From an uncultured Muribaculaceae bacterium (GTDB taxonomy: Bacteria; Bacteroidota; Bacteroidia; Bacteroidales; Muribaculaceae), in NCBI GenBank assembly GCA_947178505.1, contig CAMWYR010000001.1:1-64000 (forward strand): 64,000 nucleotides of DNA, read 5' to 3'. Each line of letters starts with the position of its first letter. The stretch's first letter is position 1. The translations under genes and the position numbers were made by a program. The notes under the pieces were generated by a model. That model worked only from the letters and a program-made list of their open reading frames with translations, was not told the origin of the DNA and searched no databases. Below, one piece after another: positions 8,394 to 17,110 of the stretch.

Positions 8394-11300
8394 TACTTAA
8401 TAATAACTTTAGAACTGAAATTGGAATCAGATTTCAGAATGTAGATACCTTGATGGCCTCCAAAATCAAAGACGTATCGTTCGGCATCGACTCTGAAAGA
8501 ATTAACCATACGTCCGGCAACATCATAAACAGTAAACGATTTACCATTAAAACCGTTTATATAAATTCGCTGACCATCGCAAGTTATTGATTTTGATTCA
8601 GACGTTACATCGTTGATGCCGGTAGAAACATCGCTTACTTTTACTTCCACTGTCTTGCTTATCATTCTTCCATTGGATTCTGCAGCAAGGGTAAAGAAGT
8701 GACTACCTATTGAATGAGGAATTACTTTCAGTTGTTTTCCTGTTAAAGAAACCTCTGCGGATGGCTCATCATTATTGTCATCCAACATTATAGGGGTGTC
8801 GAGAAGTGAAATCTTGATATTATTGTCAATGTTATCACGGTCTGAGATAATTTCAGACAAATCAAGGACCTTTTCTCCGTCGGTAGTATTGACTGCAATT
8901 TCCTCCAGGTCAATTACGACATCATACTTATCCGGGAAGATAGCAAACGACTGGAACCAGTAATATGGTCTGAGGGCTATTGTTCGAACAATCTCAGCGG
9001 TTTCAGGATTTACAAAATGAGTCCAGTTATAACGATAGTGACCGGATGCGGAATCTTCAGTTGTCATAACAATAAGTTCCCCTGAACGGTCGTCATAACG
9101 TAATGTGCCGTAAGTTTTTTGTTTAACGCGAGAGTTAGAACCGGTAAGATTAGCAGCTTCCATATCAAATACCAGTTTAATTTCGCTTGCCGGTGTGCCA
9201 ACCTCCCATTGGTAATACTTATCCTTAGCTGAGCCACCGGCAATACCACCTCCGGCAGAGAACCAGATGCAGTTTGTAGTGTGGCTTCCAACAAATGGCG
9301 TATTTCGCCAAGCACCCCATGAACAGGTTGGATACGCCATTCCATCAGGTAATGTAATACTTAAATCGTCGTTAATTTCAAGGGTTTCAGGATTAATGCA
9401 AGTAAATACACCCCGACCACTTTCAGTTGACGCAATCCATATATTTCCATCGGCAGTCTGAGTTATACCTTGAACTGTTGTAAAAGGATAATTCTTTACA
9501 ACTTGATCGGTTTCCGTATTAATGGCAAATGCGCCGGTAGCTTGCTTGATGCCGAATACATATTTACCGGCATGAACCATATCTCCAATCTGACCGGAAT
9601 ACAAATCAGCTCCGGCAGAACCGGATTCATCAAAAGCAGTAATTTTCCCAATGACCTTAATCTCGTCAATATTTACAATATAGATACCATTAGAAGTGCC
9701 AACATAAACTTTATCGGGTGTTGCACCAACAACGGCACGTCCATCAGCACTCTTTGTTTCATCTCCAAACATAAGGTCATCTATTGAACCTTGCCGTTTA
9801 AGTGTTTTAGCGTCAGCGATAACAACTCTACCACCTCCGGGCAGCGGGTCTCCGGCATCGACAGCCTGTTTTGAAACCGCAATAAGTTTATCAGCCCATA
9901 TTGTAGCATATTGAGAAGTACAGCCAAATGACATACCGGGATTTTCACGTTCATAAACCTGATACATCATTTCACCTTCGGGGGTAATGTAGTTCATACC
10001 ACCGTTTGTGTGTCCAAACCATTCTTCATTAAGAACAAATGTACCATCGATATATCCATTTTCAAGCGGGGTCCTGTCTTGTTCTTCAACTTTTACGGTA
10101 TAGGTTTTAGTGATATTGCTGCCGTCTGTTGATGTAAGTTTGAGAGTACATTCACCAGCACGGTGTCCGCTAAGTTCATAGAACTGAATGCGAGTATTGT
10201 ATTCGTCCCAGTAATTCACTTTGTACATCGAAGCAATCATCTCATCTTTTGATGAACCTGCACCTTCCAGTGTTACATTGAAATCGGGTATATCCGCATC
10301 CGCAGGAATCGGGTCGGCAATTACCCCAATCATCTGTTTGGGGTTGAGAAAAATCACATCGCCTTCAACACCTTTAATTGCAAAATCAGTTACCGGATGA
10401 CGAAGTGTTGAAACAATATCAAACGAGGCATTTACTTCCGGATTCCAAGTGGAAGACACTGTAATCGTAGCACTACCGGGAGTTTTGGTTGTCTTTATTG
10501 CAGTTGCGTTTGCTGTTGCAATCTTACTGTCGCTTGTTGAGTAAGTAAGTGCCGTGTATGTTGCATTATCAGGATAGATTGTTATGAGATTCTCAATCGT
10601 GGTATTGAGAGGTGCATCAATAGATGATTCAGAGAATTCAATTCGTTCAATAGGAATTTCAGGTGGCAGCAATGTGAAGTGACATACATTACTATAAGAA
10701 TATGAAGCACCCTTTCCGGTACGTACCCTAACATGGATATAAAGTTCCCCGGCTTTATTGCCTTTATATGTCAGCTGACCGAAGTTTGAGGCACCTGTAC
10801 CTATGCTTGAAACGATGTCATTAGAAGTGGATGAAGTTTCCTGTAAATTATCCGTGCGTCTATACCACGAATAATTGATAGCATCATAAACTTCATCCCT
10901 TTGGACAAATACCGGAATATAATTTTTATTGTCAGAAAGTGAATATGTGAGTTTATCGGGAATAACAGCACAAGTCTCATGAACTGCAGGGAGATATAGC
11001 AGATAGTCGGGGATTTGATTGTCGGCACATGATAACATTAGGCAGTCTTCAAATTCGGTCAGATGCCAATCGCCACTGGTACACGTGTCGTCACCCGAAT
11101 TGTTAAAAATACCGTCTCCGTCTGCGTCTATGCTGAGCGTATTCCCTTCAAGGGAGAAAGCTCTGTCGCTCTCGAGAATACTTAGTACCTCTGATGCGGT
11201 GGGTATCTCTGAGTTGAAGCATAGACTCAGCACAACATTGTCAATCTTATCGGGGTTGCCAAAGCGCACGATGAGCGGAAGTCTTGCATTGCCTGTGCCG

Positions 11301-12163
11301 ACAGTGCGCGTGCACTTGGAAGCATCGATTTTTTGTGTTAATAGACGACCGGGCATATAGATAATATCTCCATCTTCGCACGGTGCGACACCTTCACCCA
11401 TGCCTCCTACCATCGCACTCTCAAATTGTGTAAAGCTCCATCCATCAACAGCACCATCAACGAGTGTGCGACCGGTAAATCCGCTTCCGGAATACATCCA
11501 GTCTTGTGAAGGGGAATTGGCGCACCAATAACTCCAATATCCTTCATACCAAGCCGAGAGCCATTTCGGTTCGTAGGGTGTTATTCCACCGCGATTTTCG
11601 GTGTCGGTATCGATATCCCAGCAGTCGTAGTCGTATGCAGGATAGCCATATTTCCCATAATCAAAGGGATGCTGAATGTAATGAGAACCTGCTATTGCTT
11701 GTTCTATGGCTTGTTGTGCCAATGCGGGAGCGTTATCACCCGGTGCCTCTGTCTGACCCATGAAAGAGTTGACATTGTAGTAGTCAAAGTTGATGAACTC
11801 AAAGTCCTTAGCCTTTTCAAAATTGAAAAAGACGTGGTTGAGTACATCTTGATTCAGACTGTAGCCGACACCACAAAGAGTGCTTCCCATACTTCCTGTG
11901 TATTGAGTCAGCATTGACAGACGAGATGAATTGGCACATATTGCCTTCATCATAGTTTCACCGGTTGGAGTTTCTCCGTTCTCCCAGCGATAGCCCCATA
12001 CGTAAGAGTCAGAGCCGTAGGTGTCGCCGTTGTACTGGATAACAAGAGCGGCACGATTGGGACCTGTTCCGGTCCAGTTCCGGATTTTGTCGAAGTCTAT
12101 CGGGTGAGCCATCGCTGTCATGACCGATAAACCGATTGCTAATGAGAGTAGTTTCGTTCTCAT
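8393..12163 (-). CDS. large multidomain surface protein: unique N-terminal domain, Ig-like modules, DUF5074/YncE-like propeller, T9SS-like tail
   Basis: 1256 aa; signal peptide MRTKLLSLAIGLSVMTAMA; Ig-like IERIEFSESSIDAPLNTTIENLITIYPDNATYTALTYSTSDSKIATAN; propeller LNEEWFGHTNGGMNYITPEGE; tail FTVYDVAGRMVNSFRV...GIYILKSDSNFSSKVIIK. Confidence 0.8.
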   Translation of the reverse strand: MRTKLLSLAIGLSVMTAMAHPIDFDKIRNWTGTGPNRAALVIQYNGDTYGSDSYVWGYRWENGETPTGETMMKAICANSSRLSMLTQYTGSMGSTLCGVGYSLNQDVLNHVFFNFEKAKDFEFINFDYYNVNSFMGQTEAPGDNAPALAQQAIEQAIAGSHYIQHPFDYGKYGYPAYDYDCWDIDTDTENRGGITPYEPKWLSAWYEGYWSYWCANSPSQDWMYSGSGFTGRTLVDGAVDGWSFTQFESAMVGGMGEGVAPCEDGDIIYMPGRLLTQKIDASKCTRTVGTGNARLPLIVRFGNPDKIDNVVLSLCFNSEIPTASEVLSILESDRAFSLEGNTLSIDADGDGIFNNSGDDTCTSGDWHLTEFEDCLMLSCADNQIPDYLLYLPAVHETCAVIPDKLTYSLSDNKNYIPVFVQRDEVYDAINYSWYRRTDNLQETSSTSNDIVSSIGTGASNFGQLTYKGNKAGELYIHVRVRTGKGASYSYSNVCHFTLLPPEIPIERIEFSESSIDAPLNTTIENLITIYPDNATYTALTYSTSDSKIATANATAIKTTKTPGSATITVSSTWNPEVNASFDIVSTLRHPVTDFAIKGVEGDVIFLNPKQMIGVIADPIPADADIPDFNVTLEGAGSSKDEMIASMYKVNYWDEYNTRIQFYELSGHRAGECTLKLTSTDGSNITKTYTVKVEEQDRTPLENGYIDGTFVLNEEWFGHTNGGMNYITPEGEMMYQVYERENPGMSFGCTSQYATIWADKLIAVSKQAVDAGDPLPGGGRVVIADAKTLKRQGSIDDLMFGDETKSADGRAVVGATPDKVYVGTSNGIYIVNIDEIKVIGKITAFDESGSAGADLYSGQIGDMVHAGKYVFGIKQATGAFAINTETDQVVKNYPFTTVQGITQTADGNIWIASTESGRGVFTCINPETLEINDDLSITLPDGMAYPTCSWGAWRNTPFVGSHTTNCIWFSAGGGIAGGSAKDKYYQWEVGTPASEIKLVFDMEAANLTGSNSRVKQKTYGTLRYDDRSGELIVMTTEDSASGHYRYNWTHFVNPETAEIVRTIALRPYYWFQSFAIFPDKYDVVIDLEEIAVNTTDGEKVLDLSEIISDRDNIDNNIKISLLDTPIMLDDNNDEPSAEVSLTGKQLKVIPHSIGSHFFTLAAESNGRMISKTVEVKVSDVSTGINDVTSESKSITCDGQRIYINGFNGKSFTVYDVAGRMVNSFRVDAERYVFDFGGHQGIYILKSDSNFSSKVIIK

Positions 12164-12194
12164 GATTGATTTATTTATTAATTAAAGAAATATG

Positions 12195-13388
12195 TCAAGG
12201 ATTAGGGATGGATGGGAGTGATATATGTAGATCTTGTGCGCGACTTAGTTCAGTTGATGTTTCTCCGAGCCAACCGCAGTATTGGTTTACTCCGGTATAG
12301 ACACGAATAAAATCAACTCCCGGAAGATTGACACGGTTTCCTTTGGCATCAACAGCCCAAGAAATATCAAAGGAATTAAGTTCTGAATATTCATTTGGGT
12401 GGTTATCCACATATCCCCAAGGGTAACTATATAAGACATAATAGGCGCCATATCCACTTATATCTTCACCATTGTTTGCAAGAAGTGATCCATAAAATCT
12501 GAGTTCCGATGCGTCAACCCATTTAGGGAAATAGTCTTGATTGTGGAATACGTTCTTTGCCATATATCCCTCAATTCCATTATTATCAACCCAGCGGATA
12601 TAATAGACATCGTCGAGACTGTTATCTTCGTCCTCAACAATTTGTCTGTTTGGATCGGGGCGGTAGTAAGTTAATGAATAATCGTGTTTTGTCATAGGAG
12701 AGTAATATTCACTACCTGCAATTTCATACCACTCATCGTCCGGAATGCCATTACAGTTAGTGTCATAACTAACCATAACTATACCCGGCTCAGATGAGCC
12801 ACCTTTTTTTTCAGGTTGAAGTAGTTCATAAAAACAGTTGCCCCATATTCTGAAATCTTTTTCTCCGGGGATATTTATGACAGTATGGTCAAACCCAAAT
12901 GTCACATACCCACCAAATCCACCTAATGAAATCATAATATCATTAGTACCTGAAATTGATTCTTCTGCTTTTTGAAGGATTGACTCATAGGTGTCGCCCT
13001 CCTCATATCGAGGCATTTCATTAATAAATTGACCCGGAGCCGGACAATATTCATATACTTTGCATATATATGGGCTATATTCTATTTCTTCGTGAATGAC
13101 ATGGATAGCGAAAGAAAAATCATATGGAGTTTCCGAATCCAGAATCTTTAACTCCAAATTATATGTCCCTTCTTCTGACGCAAGAAATATATAATCCTTT
13201 GAATTACTCACCAATGCCCCGTTTATATACCATTCGTAACTTTGGCCGGTCAATGCGGGACGCAAATCGAGCTTCTGCATACGCGGTATATAATAAACAT
13301 CATCTATTCCAAGATTAACCATCGGAATATCGCTGCTACAAGCAGAAAGTATAAAGCAAGTTATGAAAGCTATTAATAAATTCTTCAT
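12195..13388 (-). CDS. surface lipoprotein with PKD-like domain
   Basis: ORF 12195..13439; start at 13388 (MKNLLIAFITCFILSACSS) overlaps the upstream stop as ATGA; PKD-like YEWYINGALVSNSKDYIFLASEEGTYNLELKI; DTNCNGIPDDEWYEI metal-site-like loop. Confidence 0.75.
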   Translation of the reverse strand: MKNLLIAFITCFILSACSSDIPMVNLGIDDVYYIPRMQKLDLRPALTGQSYEWYINGALVSNSKDYIFLASEEGTYNLELKILDSETPYDFSFAIHVIHEEIEYSPYICKVYEYCPAPGQFINEMPRYEEGDTYESILQKAEESISGTNDIMISLGGFGGYVTFGFDHTVINIPGEKDFRIWGNCFYELLQPEKKGGSSEPGIVMVSYDTNCNGIPDDEWYEIAGSEYYSPMTKHDYSLTYYRPDPNRQIVEDEDNSLDDVYYIRWVDNNGIEGYMAKNVFHNQDYFPKWVDASELRFYGSLLANNGEDISGYGAYYVLYSYPWGYVDNHPNEYSELNSFDISWAVDAKGNRVNLPGVDFIRVYTGVNQYCGWLGETSTELSRAQDLHISLPSIPNP

Positions 13389-14536
13389 TTTGATAAAAAT
13401 GTTATATGCGCCGGAATATCCCCGGTCCTGACACTCCATTTTTTATATCCTTCAGGAGAAAAGCAATACAGCGTTCCGGATGAAACATAATTTTTGGCAT
13501 CCGTTACGAATATGTCTCCGGTTTCGGGATGAACAGCAATGCCGTAAGGTATGGATATTTCTTTTTCAGTACCATCTTTAATGAAGCTGTCAGATACAAT
13601 CTGCTTTGTTCTTATGTCAATGACTCCATATGTGATAGTATTTGAGGCACTATAATTGTTCCACTCGGTGGCATAATAATACATATAGTCTCCATATATA
13701 GCCATATTGGAGCAAGCCACAGGAATAGTGTCCGTCACTACCATTTGATTAAATCCGGGTTTCTTTTGCATCACATACAAACGTGAGGGTCTTGTTTGGT
13801 AATCACCTCTCGAAGTAATCCATAATTTATTATAGCGGTCTTTTTTAAGACGATGGAGGTTTATGCCGACAGGTATCTGCTGAACTTGCTTGAAGTCGAC
13901 CATTTGGATTACAGATACTGTATTGTCGTAGTTAGGCGCACGATAGCCACCTGAATTTGCTACATACATATAGTCATCAACAACCTCCATTTCTTCGGGC
14001 TGATATCCGACAGATACTTTTCTTGTAATTCCTAAAGAGAGTGTATCAACCTCATAGACTGCTCCTTTGGGAGCATTCGGGTCAATCAAAACCGGACCGA
14101 CGTAAGAACTTACGTATGCCTTACCTCGATGAAATCTGATATATCTGCAATTAGGTATGTCAATTTGTCCAAGTCTAACTCCGGAGTGAGCATCAAGAAC
14201 TTCAACTTTATGAGAGCAATTGACAACGATATACAGTTTGCTCCCATATATTCCAATATCGTTGCCGACATCTCCAAGTTCTTTAATAACATTAGGGTTG
14301 CGTTCAGCATAAAAATTGCGGGAGTATAATCCGGTATGATAGTCATAAAAATCTAATGTACATTTATTAGACCCCATGTTTCCTTCATTTACCAAATAAA
14401 AGCCGCGTATTGAGGTTTCTTTATTTTCATCGCCAATAATTTCATACTCCGAGGGCACCACAAGTTCGTCCTCACGACAACTTGTGGCGACCATCAGGAG
14501 TGGCAGAAAATATAAGAAAATTTGTTTTGTTGTCAT
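13385..14536 (-). CDS. btuG: YncE/DUF5074-like beta-propeller lipoprotein, BtuG-like
   Basis: Lipobox LLMVATSCRED; repeats such as VEVLDAHSGVRLGQIDIPNCRYIRFHRGKAYVSSYVGPVLIDP; lies directly after the TonB receptor behind a B12 riboswitch, as in known Bacteroides btuB-btuG loci. Confidence 0.72.
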   Translation of the reverse strand: MTTKQIFLYFLPLLMVATSCREDELVVPSEYEIIGDENKETSIRGFYLVNEGNMGSNKCTLDFYDYHTGLYSRNFYAERNPNVIKELGDVGNDIGIYGSKLYIVVNCSHKVEVLDAHSGVRLGQIDIPNCRYIRFHRGKAYVSSYVGPVLIDPNAPKGAVYEVDTLSLGITRKVSVGYQPEEMEVVDDYMYVANSGGYRAPNYDNTVSVIQMVDFKQVQQIPVGINLHRLKKDRYNKLWITSRGDYQTRPSRLYVMQKKPGFNQMVVTDTIPVACSNMAIYGDYMYYYATEWNNYSASNTITYGVIDIRTKQIVSDSFIKDGTEKEISIPYGIAVHPETGDIFVTDAKNYVSSGTLYCFSPEGYKKWSVRTGDIPAHITFLSK

Positions 14537-16521
14537 ATTTCTACAGTAAGAGTAAATCTGTAATTACGTTTTGGCATCGGGTAGTTGAGAATTACATCAT
14601 AATCTTGACTAAGAAGATTGTTAATTTCAATCAGTCCACGAAGGCTAACACATCCCAACTTAAAATCCTTACTCAAGGAAACATCCGAAGTGTACCATGG
14701 TTGGGTATAGTTATACCTGATATTCTCTTGTTGATTGTATCGTTCTCCAACATATATCCAAGAGTAATTAAGACCCCAACCTTTCCACTGAGCATTTACA
14801 ACTGCTGCTCCGGAATGGCGAGGTATATACGGAATCTGATCTCCGTAATAATTATCGGACGGATTAGTTATATCTATTGCCCGTTGAAAAGTATATTGTG
14901 CGCGGACTGTAAGATATAAATCACGATATGGATTTAGTGTCAAAAGTCCGGTAACATCAATCCCTCGAATATCAACAAGACCAAGATTAAGCATGGTCCA
15001 TCTGAATTGCTGACCTTTTGGATATGCCACAATCTTATCTTTCACTCTATTGTAATATATATCAGCACTAATTCGAACGGCTGATATAAGGGAAGTAGAG
15101 TTATGATCATATAAAAAACCAAGATTATATTGTGTAACTCTTTCAGGTGAAAGTTGAGAATTGCCCATATCTGCGTAATACAAATCATTAAATGTAGGCA
15201 TTCTGAACGATTGCTTATAAAATATCCTAATAGAAAAGTCTTTGTTTCGTAGAGGGTAGCCATTCATGAATATGGCAGGAGAGAATACATGTTTATCAGC
15301 CGGTGCCTTTTGTCCTCTAATTTTATCATGAATGAATGTGCCAAGAGCACTTGCTTGAATTTTAATACGATTAAAGTTCAACGCAGTAGCCGCTGATAAA
15401 TATTGTGATATTCTGTCAGGTTTCACAAATCCATATACATCCGCATCAAGAGTGTTCCACATAAAATCATAGCTTGCTGATGCACTCCAAAAATTTGTTA
15501 TTTCATACTCATTTGCAGAGGAAAAATAAATCTCCTTTTGCTTATAGAGATTGTCTATTTTTATCTGCTTGTCATCGTTGTTTACGTAGTGAGTGCGATA
15601 AAAAGCGTATTTGATATTATTTAAGGTTGTGAATTTTCCGAAATATCCGGTATAGCGACCTTGTGCAAATGAGTTGGTATCCCATATACGTTCCCCCCTT
15701 CGCCATACATTATTAACAATTGCTCCGGGGACCCCTCGCTCTGAATTATAATTATAAACTTTGAAATTCCAAGAACCTGAGTTTAGGTTGCCATGAGTAT
15801 TCCACTCAATTCGAGTGGCATTTATATCTCCGTTCTGTCTAACCGCTGTAGTATCATAGGCAAGTTCTCCGGCGGGATTAACTCTACGATAACGGAATTT
15901 ATACTTACCACTTGAATTAATCCACTCTGTACTTAAAGACGTAGAAATTCTCTCACTAAGTTTCAGCTCAATCATAACAGAAGGGTTTAATAAATCAAAG
16001 GAGCCGGTACGAACTGTGGCTCTTGCATGGTAATTTTCCCTATCATAGAACACCGGAGTCCGAGTCCTCATATATATGGTGCCGGCGGATCCAAAATCTT
16101 TAGCAGGTTGCAATATTTCGCTTTTTTGACCATTGTAGAGTGATAAAGCTTCAATATTATCAAGAGAAAACTGACCTAAATCTATTTGACCGTTCTGTGC
16201 ATTACCGAGTTCCACTCCATCATAAACAACACCCGTATGGTTTGTACCCATAGACCGAATATTGACAGTTTTGATTCCGCCAACGCCACCATAATCTTTT
16301 ACTTGAACACCAGAAAAATAACGCAAAGCATCCGCGACACTGTTGCTGTTTAATCGATGTAGTTCTTCACCCGACAGTGTTTGTGCCGGTATAATATCTT
16401 CATTAGGTTTTCGCGCAATTACCTCTACTTCCTTTAATTGATGAGAAAGGGAGTCGAGCGGAGTGTCTGCAAATACATCAATACTGATGCAAAGTAACAC
16501 TAATGAATAGATATATTTCAT
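14533..16521 (-). CDS. btuB: TonB-dependent outer-membrane receptor, BtuB-like
   Basis: 662 aa; plug domain VADALRYFSGVQVKDYGGVGGIKTVNIRSMGTNHTGVVYDGVELGNAQNGQIDLGQFSLDNIEAL; C-terminal beta-barrel; directly downstream of cobalamin riboswitch. Confidence 0.88.
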   Translation of the reverse strand: MKYIYSLVLLCISIDVFADTPLDSLSHQLKEVEVIARKPNEDIIPAQTLSGEELHRLNSNSVADALRYFSGVQVKDYGGVGGIKTVNIRSMGTNHTGVVYDGVELGNAQNGQIDLGQFSLDNIEALSLYNGQKSEILQPAKDFGSAGTIYMRTRTPVFYDRENYHARATVRTGSFDLLNPSVMIELKLSERISTSLSTEWINSSGKYKFRYRRVNPAGELAYDTTAVRQNGDINATRIEWNTHGNLNSGSWNFKVYNYNSERGVPGAIVNNVWRRGERIWDTNSFAQGRYTGYFGKFTTLNNIKYAFYRTHYVNNDDKQIKIDNLYKQKEIYFSSANEYEITNFWSASASYDFMWNTLDADVYGFVKPDRISQYLSAATALNFNRIKIQASALGTFIHDKIRGQKAPADKHVFSPAIFMNGYPLRNKDFSIRIFYKQSFRMPTFNDLYYADMGNSQLSPERVTQYNLGFLYDHNSTSLISAVRISADIYYNRVKDKIVAYPKGQQFRWTMLNLGLVDIRGIDVTGLLTLNPYRDLYLTVRAQYTFQRAIDITNPSDNYYGDQIPYIPRHSGAAVVNAQWKGWGLNYSWIYVGERYNQQENIRYNYTQPWYTSDVSLSKDFKLGCVSLRGLIEINNLLSQDYDVILNYPMPKRNYRFTLTVEI

Positions 16522-16559
16522 TATTCAAGTTAGAAGGTTAATACTCAGAAAATAAAAAT

Positions 16560-16594
16560 CCCGTCTGTGTACTAACATAATGTACGCAGACGGG
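16560..16594 (-). terminator. intrinsic-terminator-like hairpin in the riboswitch leader
   Basis: cccgtctgtgtac/taacataat/gtacgcagacggg, 13-bp arms with one mismatch; minus-strand RNA continues into atttttatttt; lies between aptamer and btuB start. Confidence 0.7.
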
Positions 16595-16689
16595 AAATAT
16601 GTATTAACCTCTTAACGAGTGTCAAATGACTTCAAGCCTCCAATATTTGGCTTTATAAGCTGCCCATAATCCCGCAGGCACATTCATGT

Positions 16690-16905
16690 TTACGGCAAAG
16701 GCAGGTCTTCTGACTTATCCCAATCTATTACGCCTTCTCAAGACTAAACAGGCTCAATGACTTAGTGCAATAGACTTTGGTATAGGATTCACAGCAGCGG
16801 GTACTGTCCCGGATTCTCACCGGATTCCCTTTTAAATCTCCTGAATATTGGGCACTTCTCACAAATGCCTTTATTCAATTTCTCACTCTTGAGAAAAAGG
16901 AGATA
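16690..16905 (-). promoter_or_regulatory. cobalamin (B12) riboswitch
   Basis: Minus strand contains GGGAATCCGGTGAGAATCCGGGACAGTACCCGCTGCTGTGAATC and the B12-box segment GATAAGTCAGAAGACCTGCCTTTGCCGTAAAC, then GTGCCTGCGGGATTATGGGCAGC; upstream of btuB-like gene. Edges approximate. Confidence 0.95.
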
Positions 16906-16917
16906 CCATTGCGACAG

Positions 16918-16925
16918 CAAAGATA
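16918..16925 (-). promoter_or_regulatory. Bacteroidetes -7 element (TATCTTTG) for the B12 operon
   Basis: Plus-strand caaagata = minus TATCTTTG just upstream of the riboswitch; matching -33 weak. Confidence 0.55.
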
Positions 16926-17023
16926 CAAATAAATTTTCACATATCGGCCTCTTTTCAAGAAAGTTTTTCAGTCTGAGTGCGATAACTTCTTCAACTTCTT
17001 CATATATATTTAGTTTTCCCTTA

Positions 17024-17040
17024 GGCTCCAGCCACTAAAA
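17024..17040. repeat. possible solo half-site of the palindromic repeat
   Basis: ggctccagccactaaaa, one mismatch from the arm ggctccatccactaaaa of the 3.4/32.4 kb repeats. Confidence 0.4.
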
Positions 17041-17110
17041 CTTGAGGGAGTATAAAACCAAAAGTCTCTAATATCAGTTATATAGAAAAAAACACTGACT
17101 ATATCTTGAC

